A DNA stretch of 64,000 bases from Azospirillum agricola (lineage in GTDB: Bacteria > Pseudomonadota > Alphaproteobacteria > Azospirillales > Azospirillaceae): positions 248,001 through 312,000 of the forward strand of contig NZ_JAGINM010000006.1 of the NCBI RefSeq assembly GCF_017876095.1, in the 5' to 3' direction. The notes under the pieces are model-generated. The model worked only from the letters and a program-made list of their open reading frames with translations. It was not told the DNA's origin and searched no databases. Of this stretch, positions 7,841-16,522 are shown piece after piece; the first letter of the stretch is position 1, and each line of letters starts with the position of its first letter. A program made the position numbers and the translations under genes.

Positions 7841-9073
7841 ATGATCCGCCGTCCCGCATTCCGCCTTGGCGCCGCCCATCCGGCCAGCCGGCTGTGCGCC
7901 GGTGCGGTCGTCGCCCTCGCCACCGCCCTGACCGCGACGCTTTCCGCTCCCGCCGCACGGGCGGCCGAGGCGGTGGTCGTCGCCTCCACCGCCCCCGGCT
8001 ACAAGCTGGGGCAGGTCGTCGCCGACGGCGCGTCGGTGACGGTGCCGGAAGGGGCCGGCGTCATGCTGCTGTTCGCCAGCGGGCGGACGATGCGCCTCAA
8101 GGGTCCCTACGCCGGGCCGTTCGACAGCCTGCGCGACAGCGCCCAGGACCAAGGCGCCCAGGGCGGCACCCGCCCGGCGCTCGGCGGGCTTCTGGGCGGC
8201 GAGCGCTTCGTCCAGACCGACCTCGGCGCCGCCCGCTCGCTCGGCTCGCCGCTCAACAAGGCGGCGGAGCGCGCCTTCGCCATCGACCCCGGAATCGACG
8301 GCACCTACTGCATTCCGGCCGGCGGGCGCCCGAGCCTGACCCGGCCGCAGGATCCCGCCCTGGCCAAAATCTCACTGGCCGCCAACGGGCGCGAGGGGTC
8401 CACGACGGTGGCCTGGACCGGCGACGCCCCGGCCCCCTGGCCGAACGAGCTGGCGCTGAGCGACGGCGCCGAGTTCCGCGTCAGCGGCCCCGACGGCACG
8501 CCGCGCCACACGCTGCGCTTCCGCACCCTCGACGCCGCGTCCGCCGCCCCCGGCGCGACCAACGGCGCGGCGCTGGCCCTGCGGCTGGCCGGCGCCGGCT
8601 GCGCCCGGCAGGCGGCGGCGCTGCTGGCCCCGCTGCGCGACGCGGTGGTGCCGCTGGACATCTATCTGGCCGCCGACCGCGGGCCGGCGGCGAGCTACCG
8701 GCCGGGCGACCCGTTCCGGCTGGTGCTCCAGGCCAACCGCGACGCCCATGTCTACTGCTACCTGCGCAACACGCGCGGCCAGCTCATCCCCTTCTTCCCG
8801 CCGGGGTCCGGGACCAGCGCCCAGCTCTCCGCCGACACGCCGCTGACCATGCCGGGCGACCGCATGCCGCTGCCGCTGCTGGCCGGCGAGAGCGCCGGCG
8901 ACATGGAGGTGCGCTGCGTCGCCGCCGACCACGACCTGGGCGGCGACCTGCCCGGCCGCGCCGACGCCTTCCGCCCGATGAGCGCCGAGACGGTGGCGCA
9001 GCTCGACCGCGCGCTGAACGGGATGCGCGATACCGAGGTGGTCATGACCCAGGTCATCCTGCGGGTGCGCTGA
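7841..9073 (+). CDS. Secreted DUF4384-like domain protein
   Basis: A 410-residue protein with a signal peptide (about 1-42, cleavage near ARAAEA). Residues of about 45-90 (GYKLGQVVADGASVTVPEGA, then LLFASGRTMRLKGPY) resemble the start of FecR-like beta domains. A C-terminal DUF4384-like domain (about 270-365) has YRPGDPFRLVLQANRDAH, VYCYLRN and LIPFFPPG. The same domain closes the CsgG-like lipoprotein at 4848, which argues that the two act together at the surface. The start at 7841 was chosen over 7823 by signal peptide and spacing. The stop at 9073 is one base from the next start, so translation is probably coupled to the cyclase gene. Confidence 0.75.
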   Translation: MIRRPAFRLGAAHPASRLCAGAVVALATALTATLSAPAARAAEAVVVASTAPGYKLGQVVADGASVTVPEGAGVMLLFASGRTMRLKGPYAGPFDSLRDSAQDQGAQGGTRPALGGLLGGERFVQTDLGAARSLGSPLNKAAERAFAIDPGIDGTYCIPAGGRPSLTRPQDPALAKISLAANGREGSTTVAWTGDAPAPWPNELALSDGAEFRVSGPDGTPRHTLRFRTLDAASAAPGATNGAALALRLAGAGCARQAAALLAPLRDAVVPLDIYLAADRGPAASYRPGDPFRLVLQANRDAHVYCYLRNTRGQLIPFFPPGSGTSAQLSADTPLTMPGDRMPLPLLAGESAGDMEVRCVAADHDLGGDLPGRADAFRPMSAETVAQLDRALNGMRDTEVVMTQVILRVR

Positions 9074-9074
9074 C

Positions 9075-10973
9075 ATGGGGGGATCCGGGGGGAAGGAATC
9101 CGGGGGGGATTCCGGAACCGCGTCCGGCGGGGACGGCCGCGTCGCGCCGTGGCGGGCGGCCCTGCTCGCCGGCGCCGTCGCGGCGCTGGCGGTCGGGCTG
9201 ACCCATCTGGTGCCGCCGCTGCGCTCGGCCGACGAGACCTTCAGCGATCTCCAGATCGCCCATCTGGCGCCGCCGCAGCCGCCGCACCCCGGCGTGGCGC
9301 TGGTGACGCTGGGCGAGGACAGCTTCGCCACGCTGGTCTGCCGCTCGCCGATCGACCGCGGCTTCCTCGCCGACCTGATCGGCCGGCTGGAGGCCGCCCG
9401 CGTCCGCGCCATCGGCATCGACATCCTGTTCGACCAGCCGACCATCCCCGCGCTGGACGAGCGGCTGCGCCGCCGCATCCTCGACGCCCGCGTTCCCGTG
9501 GTGGCGATCACCGCGCTGGCCCAGACCCCGCTGACCGAGGCGCAGCGCCGCTATCTCGGCAACTTCCTCGACGGCATGCGGCACGGCCACGCCAACCTCG
9601 CCAAGGATCCCCTGGACGCGACCGTGCGCTGGCATGTGCCGCGCGGCGAGGGTGGCGAACCCAGCCTGCCGGCCAGCCTTGCCGCCCTTGCCGGGGCCAC
9701 GGTGCCCGACCAGCCCTTCCGCATCGACTGGCGCGTGGGCCCGACGCCGGACGAGCCGCCCTTCGCCGCCTACCCGGCGGAGATGGTGGCGCTGCTGCCG
9801 CCCGGCTGGCTGGCCGGGCGCATCGTGCTGATCGGCACCGTGCTGAACGGCATCGACCGCCACCGCACGCCCCTGGCGCTGGCCGGCGCCGCCACCCCCG
9901 GACTGGTCGTCGAGGCGCAGGTGCTGGCCCAGATGCTCGACGGCCGCACCAGCCCGCGCCTGCCGCTGCCCGTGGAAGCGGCGCTGGCGCTGGCGCTCGC
10001 CGCCGCCGGGGTCGGGCTGGCGCTGACCGGCCTGGGGCCGGGGCTGCTGGCGGCGGTCAGCCTCGTTCCGCTCGCGGCGCTGTGGGCCGGCGGCTCGCTG
10101 CTGTTCGCCCAGGGCGGGCCGCTGGTGCCGCTGATGGCGCCGTCGATGGCGTGGATCGGCGGCACGGCGGCGATGGCCGCGCACCTGTCGCTGCGCGCGC
10201 GGGCCGACCGCCGCGTGCTGATGCATCTGTTCGCCAACCACGTCTCGCAGCCGGTCGCCGACGAGATCTGGCGCGAGCGCGCCACCTTCATGGCCGGCAA
10301 CCGGCCGCGCCCGCAGCAGCTCACCGCCACCGTGCTGTTCTCCGACATCGAGGGCTTCACCACCGTCTGCGAGGCGCTGGAGCCGGAACCGCTGATCCGC
10401 TGGCTGGAGGGCTATCTCGACGCCATGGTCCGCATCGTCGCCGCCCATGACGGGGTGGTGCTGCGCTTCGTCGGCGACGCCATCCTGGCGGTGTTCGGCG
10501 TGCCGGTCGCCCGCACCACCCAGGCGCAGATCGACGCCGACGCCGAGCGGGCGGTACGCTGCGCCGTGCAGATGGGGCGCGAACTGGCGACGCTGAACCA
10601 GCGCTGGCGCGACGAGGGGTTGCCGCCGGTCGGCGTGCGCGTCGGCATCCACACCGGCCCGCTGGTCGCCGGCAGCATGGGCGGGCTGCGGCACATGGAA
10701 TACTCGCTGCTCGGCGACACCGCCAACACGGCGGCCCGGCTGGAAAGCCACGCCAAGACGGTCGGCGCCCGCTCCTCCCCGCATTGCCGGATCATCATCG
10801 GCGACCCGACCTGCCGGGCGGTGCGCGGCCGGATCGCCGTGCTGCCGGTCGGCGAGGTGGCTCTGAAGGGGAAATCCAGGACCGTCCGCATCTGGCTGGT
10901 CATCGACGGCGCCGAAGACGAGACCGGCCGGACGCTGGTGGAGCCCGAAGAATCGGGAAAGACCACCTTGTGA
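9075..10973 (+). CDS. CHASE2-domain class III adenylate/guanylate cyclase
   Basis: A 632-residue inner-membrane protein. One N-terminal membrane helix (about 25-43) is followed by an extracytoplasmic CHASE2 sensor (about 45-290: RAIGIDILFDQPT, PLTEAQRRYL, AYPAEMVALLPPG, LAGRIVLIGTVL). Three membrane helices (about 296-372) follow, then a cytosolic cyclase domain (about 415-600). Metal-binding Asp residues are present in FSDIEGFT and FVGDAILAVFG, with HTGPLVAGSMGG and LLGDTANTAARLES downstream. The position before the GD motif that is usually Lys (adenine recognition) is Arg-Phe here, so cAMP versus cGMP is open. It would sense an envelope signal and feed the Crp-type regulator at 15124 and the channel at 2061. 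Confidence 0.9.
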   Translation: MGGSGGKESGGDSGTASGGDGRVAPWRAALLAGAVAALAVGLTHLVPPLRSADETFSDLQIAHLAPPQPPHPGVALVTLGEDSFATLVCRSPIDRGFLADLIGRLEAARVRAIGIDILFDQPTIPALDERLRRRILDARVPVVAITALAQTPLTEAQRRYLGNFLDGMRHGHANLAKDPLDATVRWHVPRGEGGEPSLPASLAALAGATVPDQPFRIDWRVGPTPDEPPFAAYPAEMVALLPPGWLAGRIVLIGTVLNGIDRHRTPLALAGAATPGLVVEAQVLAQMLDGRTSPRLPLPVEAALALALAAAGVGLALTGLGPGLLAAVSLVPLAALWAGGSLLFAQGGPLVPLMAPSMAWIGGTAAMAAHLSLRARADRRVLMHLFANHVSQPVADEIWRERATFMAGNRPRPQQLTATVLFSDIEGFTTVCEALEPEPLIRWLEGYLDAMVRIVAAHDGVVLRFVGDAILAVFGVPVARTTQAQIDADAERAVRCAVQMGRELATLNQRWRDEGLPPVGVRVGIHTGPLVAGSMGGLRHMEYSLLGDTANTAARLESHAKTVGARSSPHCRIIIGDPTCRAVRGRIAVLPVGEVALKGKSRTVRIWLVIDGAEDETGRTLVEPEESGKTTL

Positions 10974-11207
10974 CGGAAGCGCGGCAGTTCTGCACTTCTG
11001 CTTCCGACCTGTCCCAACGGAGTGCCCCAATGGAGGGTGCATCCTTTCCGTTATACGGGTTAGGCTGATCGCGCGGCTTGGCAGCCCTCCGCCCGATCAA
11101 TAAAATGCTCCACACTCATCCCAAAACCGGTCGCCGGATGTCCCGACACGCCGCAGCGGCGTGGGCTTCGCCGCGATGCAAGGAGGCGATACGATGGGAG
11201 GGGCGAT

Positions 11208-13814
11208 ATGATGGAAGGAGGGGGGAAGCGGCGCTGGTCCGCCGTGCCCGCGCTGCCGACCATGTTCCTCTGGGTTGCCGCGCTGATCGCCGCCATGGCG
11301 CTGACCATGGCCGTGGCCGCGCGGGCGGCCGGCCCGCCGACGCCGCAACCGGCGGCCGAGAAGCGCATCGCCCTGGTCATCGGCGTCAACAGCTACCAGC
11401 ACGCGCCGGAGCTGATCAACCCGCGCAACGACGCCCGCGCCATGGCGGAGACGCTGCGCGGCCTGGATTTCACCGTCGAGGAGCAGTACGACCTCGACAA
11501 CCGCGGCTTCAGCATGGCGCTGCGCGCCTTCGGCATCCGCGCCTCGCAGGCCGACGTGGCCGTGCTGTTCTACGCCGGGCACGGCATCCAGGTCGCCGGC
11601 ACGAACTATCTGATCCCGGCCGACGCCCAGCTGGAGCGCGAGCGCGACCTCGTTTACGAGGCGGTGCCGCTGAACCTGCCGCTCGGCGAGCTGGCGCAGG
11701 CGCGCAAGCTCGGCATCATGATTCTCGACGCCTGCCGCAACAACCCCTTCGTCGACCGGCTGACCCGCACCGGCACCAACAAGACCCAGGCGCATCCCGG
11801 CTTCGGCCGGGTCGACGACACCCCGAGCGACACGCTGGTCGCCATGGCGACCCGCGCCGACCAGCTCGCCGAGGACGGCACCGGCGAGCACAGCCCCTAC
11901 ACCGCCGCCCTGCTCCAGCATCTGGCGACACCGGGGCTTGAGCTGAGCCTGTTCTTCCGCAACGTCCGCGACACGGTCAAGCAGGCGACCGACGGCCGCC
12001 AGGATCCCTTCATCTACGGCTCGCTCGGCGCCACCCCCTTCTACTTCAACCCGCGCCCGCCCAACCGGCCGCCGCTGCTGGCCGAGACGCGGCCGATCAC
12101 CGTCGCCGACCGCGCCGACCCGGAACCGCTGCGCATCAGCCAGCCGACCGACCCCGACGACGACCAGCTCTTCGCCCGCGTCACCGGCCTGCCGCGCGGC
12201 GGCACCATCCGCATCGGCGAGCGCAGCGTGCTGATCGGCGACTACCTGACGGTGGAGCAGCTCGCCGCGACCAGCTTCAAGCCCGACGCCAGCCTGCGCG
12301 GCGACGCCGGCGGCTTCGAGTTCGTGGTGATGGACGGGCGCGGCGGCAACGTGCGCGGCTTCGTCCCCATCACCATCCGGCCGAGCAACCGGCCGCCGGT
12401 GCTGATCTCCGAAAAGCGGGTGATGGCGACGCCCAACCCGCTGCGGATCGAGGCGCCTGTCGATCCCGACGGCGATCCGCTGACCATCACCGTCACCGCC
12501 GTGCCCGAGCGCGGCCATGTGGTGAGCGGCGACCGCATGATCCGCCCCGGCGAGATCCTGACGACCGAGGTGCTGACCGGCCTGGTCTTCGAGCCGTCGG
12601 GGGCGGCGCCCGGTCCGGCCGGCGCCTTCGCCTTCACCGCCGACGACGGGCGCGGCGGCGTGTCGCGCGGGACGGTCTCTGTGGAGATCGCCGAGCCCGG
12701 TACCCCGCCGCTCGCCGCCAACGCCGAGGAGACGGTGTGGCAGCGGGTGCGGACCAGCAACAACGTCAACGAGATCGAGGCGTATCTGCGCCTGTTCGGC
12801 AACGGCACCTTCGCGGCGGCGGCGCGCCAGCGGATCGACCAGCTGCGCGGCAACGCGCGCGCGTCCGAGCAGCCCGCGCTCTCCGGCAACAGCGGCGGCG
12901 GCGGATCGGGCGGCGGATCGGGCGGGACGCCCGCCCCGGCGGTGATCGCCGCCCTGCCGCCGCCGAAGCCCCCGCAACCGCAGCAGGCCCAGCCGCAGAC
13001 CTTCCAGCCACCGGCCCCTCAACCACCGCAAACCACGGCGTCCCAACCCAATCCCCAACCCGCCGCTCCATCGAACGGCGGGGCGCGCAACCACGGCGCC
13101 GGCAACAGCTTCCAGGACTGCGACACCTGCCCGGTGATGGTGCGGCTGCCGGCCGGCTCCTTCCTGATGGGCAGCGACAAGGGCGACCCGTCGGAACGGC
13201 CGGTGCACCGCGTCACCCTCGCCAAGCCCTTCGCGATGAGCGCCTACGAGGTGCTGGTCGGCGAATGGCGGGCCTGCGTCCAGGGCGGCGGCTGCTCGAA
13301 CATGCCGCGCATGACCAACGCCAACGATGGCACGCCCGTCTACAACATCAGTTGGGAGGACGCCCAGGCCTACGTGAAGTGGCTGAGCCAGAAGACCGGC
13401 CAGCGCTACCGCCTGCCCAGCGAGGCGGAGTGGGAGTACGCGGCGCGCGGCGGCACCAGCGGCCCCTACTGGTGGGGCGGCGACAAGGGCATCTTCGCCA
13501 ACTGCCAGAATTGCGGCGGCCCGCAGGAACCGCTGACCCCGGCCTCGGCCGGCAGCTTCAAGCCGAACCCCTTCGGGCTGCACGACATGAACGGCGGCGT
13601 GGCGGAATGGGTCGCCGACTGCTGGAACAAGGACTATGCCGGGGCGCCGGCCGACGGCGGCGTCTGGCAGCGCGGCGACTGCCGCAAGCGGGTGCTGCGC
13701 GGCGGTTCCTGGCGCAACACGCTGACCGACATCACCGACACCGTCCGCAACCTTTACGACCAGGACGTCCGCTACCTCAACAACGGCTTCCGCATCGCCC
13801 GCGATCTGAATTGA
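11208..13814 (+). CDS. Caspase-like peptidase (C14) with two cadherin-like repeats and a C-terminal FGE-sulfatase domain
   Basis: An 868-residue protein with an N-terminal membrane/signal segment (about 15-40). The caspase-like p20 domain (about 50-290) begins KRIALVIGVNSYQ and carries the catalytic pair His125 (YAGHGIQ) and Cys176 (LDACRNNPF). Two beta repeats of about 100 residues follow (about 285-495; each ends in D-G-R-G-G-N/V). A Gly/Pro/Gln-rich linker (about 560-635) leads to an SUMF1/FGE-sulfatase domain (about 643-868: LPAGSFLMGS, RLPSEAEWEYAARGG, NPFGLHDMNGGVAEWV, VLRGGSW). Caspase-FGE fusions occur in bacteria, often outside the cytosol, and their substrates are mostly unknown. 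GGGAGGGG lies just upstream of the start. Position inside the fibre cluster suggests processing of surface proteins (inference). Confidence 0.85.
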   Translation: MMEGGGKRRWSAVPALPTMFLWVAALIAAMALTMAVAARAAGPPTPQPAAEKRIALVIGVNSYQHAPELINPRNDARAMAETLRGLDFTVEEQYDLDNRGFSMALRAFGIRASQADVAVLFYAGHGIQVAGTNYLIPADAQLERERDLVYEAVPLNLPLGELAQARKLGIMILDACRNNPFVDRLTRTGTNKTQAHPGFGRVDDTPSDTLVAMATRADQLAEDGTGEHSPYTAALLQHLATPGLELSLFFRNVRDTVKQATDGRQDPFIYGSLGATPFYFNPRPPNRPPLLAETRPITVADRADPEPLRISQPTDPDDDQLFARVTGLPRGGTIRIGERSVLIGDYLTVEQLAATSFKPDASLRGDAGGFEFVVMDGRGGNVRGFVPITIRPSNRPPVLISEKRVMATPNPLRIEAPVDPDGDPLTITVTAVPERGHVVSGDRMIRPGEILTTEVLTGLVFEPSGAAPGPAGAFAFTADDGRGGVSRGTVSVEIAEPGTPPLAANAEETVWQRVRTSNNVNEIEAYLRLFGNGTFAAAARQRIDQLRGNARASEQPALSGNSGGGGSGGGSGGTPAPAVIAALPPPKPPQPQQAQPQTFQPPAPQPPQTTASQPNPQPAAPSNGGARNHGAGNSFQDCDTCPVMVRLPAGSFLMGSDKGDPSERPVHRVTLAKPFAMSAYEVLVGEWRACVQGGGCSNMPRMTNANDGTPVYNISWEDAQAYVKWLSQKTGQRYRLPSEAEWEYAARGGTSGPYWWGGDKGIFANCQNCGGPQEPLTPASAGSFKPNPFGLHDMNGGVAEWVADCWNKDYAGAPADGGVWQRGDCRKRVLRGGSWRNTLTDITDTVRNLYDQDVRYLNNGFRIARDLN

Positions 13815-13843
13815 GTGGCGGTGCAGGCGCTGCCTCTCCCCCC

Positions 13844-14707
13844 TCACCGCTGCACCGACTTGACCCGCTGTCCGGCGAAGTTGCCGGTGCCGGACGCGAT
13901 GTTGACGGCGCTGTTGGCGTTGTTGAACTGCACGCCGCCGTTCTTCATGGCGAAGGGCAGGTAGGGCAGCGGGCCCAGCGTGGTCATCAGCGCGTCGGGC
14001 TGGCCCGATGGGGCGGTGCCCGGCAGGGTCGGGACCTTCGGCATCTCCTGCGTCGCCACCGGCGGCACCTCCGGCAGCTTCGGCATCCTGGGACCGTCGG
14101 CGCCCTTCTGCCGGTTGCGCGGGCGGGGGGGAGCCGGGTCGGCCGCCACCTCCGGCGCCGTAGCCACCGGGGCGGCGGTCGCCGGGGCCGCAGCCTCCGG
14201 AGCCGTCCTTCCGGCTCCGGGGTCGAGGATCACGCCCTCGCCGCCGGTCACCACGCCCTGGTCGGTGGAGTTGCCCTCGCCGATGGCGATGTTCAGCGCG
14301 CTGTTGATGTTGTTCACGATGAAGGGCGCGTCGATGAAGGTCACGCTCGGCTCGAAGGACGGCGGCGGGTTGCGGCTGGGCGCCAGCGCCTGGCCCTGGC
14401 TGAAGCCGGCCAGGAAACCGGCGTCGCCGCGCGTCTTGGCGATGAGCTGCTGGTGGAATTCCTTCCGGCTCTTGCCCGGATTCGTCACCATGGCGCCGGC
14501 CGGCGTCCCGCGCCGCGCCGAGGCGAAGACCGGCTGGCGGGCCGGCTGCGCGAAGGCTTGGGCAAGGTTCGCGGCGCTGACCCCGGCCGGCCCGAAGCCG
14601 ATGCCGCCCATGTCCTGGGCGCGCGCCTCCCCGCCCACCACCGCGCCGGCCGCCGTGGCCGTCAGCAGAAGCCCCGCAATGCCGTGCAGAAAGCCGACGC
14701 GCCGCAT
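13844..14707 (-). CDS. Secreted protein with two curlin-like repeats
   Basis: A 287-residue protein with a signal peptide (RVGFLHGIAGLLLTATAAGA, cleavage near ARAQ). Two stretches repeat the fibre motif: NNINSALNIAIGEGNSTDQ (about 132-150) and NNANSAVNIASGTGNFAGQ near the C-terminus (about 262-280). Both match the S-x-x-N-x-A-x-G-x-G-N-x-x-x-Q pattern of the short curlin-like proteins. Between them lies a long Ala/Pro-rich linker (about 165-245). Two widely spaced repeats on a long linker would suit a nucleator or a cell-bound adaptor more than a bulk subunit (inference). AGGGAGA precedes the ATG. It is convergent with the caspase-like gene and 46 bases downstream of the DUF1150 gene. Confidence 0.65.
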   Translation of the reverse strand: MRRVGFLHGIAGLLLTATAAGAVVGGEARAQDMGGIGFGPAGVSAANLAQAFAQPARQPVFASARRGTPAGAMVTNPGKSRKEFHQQLIAKTRGDAGFLAGFSQGQALAPSRNPPPSFEPSVTFIDAPFIVNNINSALNIAIGEGNSTDQGVVTGGEGVILDPGAGRTAPEAAAPATAAPVATAPEVAADPAPPRPRNRQKGADGPRMPKLPEVPPVATQEMPKVPTLPGTAPSGQPDALMTTLGPLPYLPFAMKNGGVQFNNANSAVNIASGTGNFAGQRVKSVQR

Positions 14708-14753
14708 GGAAATCTCCCTGGAGGACGGTTGAAGGAGGGGGGTCGGGAAAGGC

Positions 14754-15005
14754 TCAATGGACGCGCAGCGGTTCGAGATCCTCCTGGCGGAGGATGGCGG
14801 AGGCCAGTTCGACGCTGGAGAAGTGATCGAGCAGCCGGCCGTCCGCCGCGTGCACGGCGACCGCCTTGCGGCCGTCCAGCAGGACCGGCTTCACATAGGC
14901 GCTGTCATGGACGCCGAGATCGGCGAAGAAACGGTCGGCGGCGCTCCAGCGGGGGAGCGGCGCGTCGGTGCCACAGGCGGTGTCGGAGGTCGGACGCTTG
15001 GACAT
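14754..15005 (-). CDS. DUF1150-like small protein
   Basis: An 83-residue cytosolic protein. Its second half (YVKPVLLDGRKAVAVHAADG, then a short helix and RQEDLEPLRVH) matches the shape of DUF1150, an alphaproteobacterial family of unknown function of about 75-80 residues. The start at 15005 is supported by a GGGAGA and by the family length. The frame continues upstream without a good site. A CRP-like palindrome lies 84 bases upstream, and the curlin-like gene at 13844-14707 follows 46 bases downstream, so the two probably form an operon. Confidence 0.7.
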   Translation of the reverse strand: MSKRPTSDTACGTDAPLPRWSAADRFFADLGVHDSAYVKPVLLDGRKAVAVHAADGRLLDHFSSVELASAILRQEDLEPLRVH

Positions 15006-15088
15006 CGGCGGTCTCCCTGGGGCTGTCTCCCGGACGCGGTGACGATCACCGCATGGAAGGAAGCCTAACGCCGTCCGCACCCCACCGC

Positions 15089-15104
15089 TGTGACGGGGGC
15101 CACA
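15089..15104. promoter_or_regulatory. CRP-like palindrome upstream of DUF1150/curlin-like operon
   Basis: TGTGACGGGGGCCACA has the left CRP half-site intact (TGTGA) and one mismatch in the right half (CCACA for TCACA), with N6 spacing. It lies between the stop of the Crp-type gene (15124) and the DUF1150 start (15005), where it could control the downstream minus-strand operon. Confidence 0.5.
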
Positions 15105-15123
15105 GTCGCCCCCGCATCGTCCC

Positions 15124-15834
15124 TCAAACGCAGCTCTCGCCCAGATCCTCCAGCGCCTCGCGGTCGAGGATGGTGATGCGGCCGGCGTCCAGCCGGATGA
15201 CGCCCCCGCGCTGCCACTCGTTCAGCAGCTTGTTGACGCTCTCCCGCGACACGCCGACGAGGCAGCCGAGCTGCTGCTGCGACAGCTTGATGTCGAGTTG
15301 CAGGCCCTCCGCCACCGGACGGCCGAAGGAGTCGGCCAGCCGGCCGAGCGCGCGGGCGAAGCGCGAGGACGCCTCCAGGAACAGCGTGTCCTCCAGATGC
15401 TCGCTGGTCTGGCGCAGCCGCTTGCACAGCACGCCGAGCAGGCGCATGGCCACCTCGGGCCGCGCCGTCAGGAAGGGTAGGAACTGGGTGCGATCGAGCA
15501 CCAGCAGGTCGGTCTCCTCCAGCGCCACCGCGTCGGCGGTGCGCGGCTCGCCGTCGAGCAGGGCGATCTCGCCGAACACCCCGCCGCGGTTGACGATGCT
15601 GAGCACCAGCTCCTTGCCGTCCAGCGAGTGGGAGCAGATCTTCACCCGCCCGCGCACCACCGCCATCATGCTGCTGCCGGGATCGCCCTTCTGGAAGATC
15701 ACCGCGTTCCTGGGATGGTAGGTCAGCCGCGATCCGGCGGCGAGCCGGTGCAGGTCCTCGCGCTGGAGATGCTTGAGGAGGAAATGCCCGGCGAGGACGA
15801 GTTCCTTGTCGAACGCGATCCGGCTCACGGTCAT
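15124..15834 (-). CDS. Crp/Fnr-family transcriptional regulator
   Basis: A 236-residue protein. The N-terminal cNMP-binding barrel (about 20-140) has the phosphate-binding signature FGEIALLDGEPRTADA, with the Arg that contacts cyclic-nucleotide phosphate followed by Thr where CRP has Ser83. A long dimer helix follows, then a Crp-type HTH (about 160-225): LSQQQLGCLVGVSRESVNKL. The Arg-Glu of SRES matches CRP Arg180-Glu181, which read TGTGA half-sites. There is no N-terminal Cys cluster, so it is not FNR-like. AGAGAGG precedes the start. It is last in a run of minus-strand surface-protein genes and is the obvious candidate to bind the TGTG-N8-CACA sites. Confidence 0.9.
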   Translation of the reverse strand: MTVSRIAFDKELVLAGHFLLKHLQREDLHRLAAGSRLTYHPRNAVIFQKGDPGSSMMAVVRGRVKICSHSLDGKELVLSIVNRGGVFGEIALLDGEPRTADAVALEETDLLVLDRTQFLPFLTARPEVAMRLLGVLCKRLRQTSEHLEDTLFLEASSRFARALGRLADSFGRPVAEGLQLDIKLSQQQLGCLVGVSRESVNKLLNEWQRGGVIRLDAGRITILDREALEDLGESCV

Positions 15835-15954
15835 GGCCGACCTCTCTGGACCATCGGGTTTTGAGGGGAACATCCTAGCATCGCCCCCGCCGCCGGGCCG
15901 GGGCCGCCAATGGCGGTACTTCGCCGTTCCGCCGGCCCTCCTTTCGCGGAAAAA

Positions 15955-16434
15955 TCAGCGCGGGGAACCCAGTTGCAGGTCGAGCGTGCCGGTGCGCACG
16001 CGCAGGCCATGGGCGGTCCGCTCGACGGCGACGGAGCTGGCGACGGGGCTGGCGACGGGGCCGCCGCCCCAGCCGCTCCACTCACCCGAACCGGGCGGCA
16101 GGGCCGGCAGCCCCTCCGCCCCGTCCAAATCCTCGTCCGGCAGGGCCGGCGGCAGCGGCAGCGGTCCCAGCGCGGAAGGCGGGACGCGCGCGGACTCCGG
16201 CGAGGACGAGCAGGTCGTCTTGCCGTTGACGGTGTCGCAGCGCATGGTTCCCGACCCGCTCAGGCACTGGGTCTTGCCGTTGACGGTCTGGCAGCTCAGC
16301 GCCTCGCCGCTCTGCGAGCAGACGCTGCGGCCGTTGACCGTCCGGCACACGGTGAAGGCGGCCTGCGACGGGGTGGGCTGAAGCGCGGCGACGGCGCCGA
16401 GCAGCAGCAACAGGGACAGCGTGGCGTTCGGCAT
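15955..16434 (-). CDS. Secreted Cys-repeat protein
   Basis: A 159-residue protein with a signal peptide (about 1-25, cleavage near SQAA). The first half of the mature chain holds three copies of a short motif, C-x-T-V-N-G-x-x-x-C (CRTVNGRSVC, CQTVNGKTQC, CDTVNGKTTC), spaced 18 residues apart. That predicts three small disulfide loops. A Pro/Leu/Gly-rich linker and a basic C-terminal strand follow. I know no family name. It sits between a curlin-like gene and the Crp-type regulator on the same strand, 88 and 120 bases from its neighbours, so it likely belongs to the same surface system. Confidence 0.65.
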   Translation of the reverse strand: MPNATLSLLLLLGAVAALQPTPSQAAFTVCRTVNGRSVCSQSGEALSCQTVNGKTQCLSGSGTMRCDTVNGKTTCSSSPESARVPPSALGPLPLPPALPDEDLDGAEGLPALPPGSGEWSGWGGGPVASPVASSVAVERTAHGLRVRTGTLDLQLGSPR

Positions 16435-16471
16435 GGGATTCCCCCCTCGTTCCGGGGATGCGGAGAACGGA

Positions 16472-16505
16472 GCCGGCCGGCAGCGCCTCCGCGTTGCCGG
16501 CCGGC
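16472..16505. other. Strong hairpin between curlin-like and Cys-repeat genes
   Basis: Exact 11-base arms (GCCGGCCGGCA and TGCCGGCCGGC) flank a 12-base loop. It lies just after the stop of the curlin-like gene at 16523 and before the start at 16434. There is no T-run, so it may stabilise the upstream message or slow elongation and is not a classic terminator. Confidence 0.55.
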
Positions 16506-16522
16506 CCGATGGGATGATCGCC

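Noticed and set aside
9054..11042. 662-residue minus-strand open frame
   Set aside because: Mirror of the CHASE2-cyclase gene, with no domains and biased composition.
10974..11207. CRP-like site before the caspase-like gene (TGTGACGG near 10970)
   Set aside because: Only one half-site is present; the other half does not match at the required spacing.
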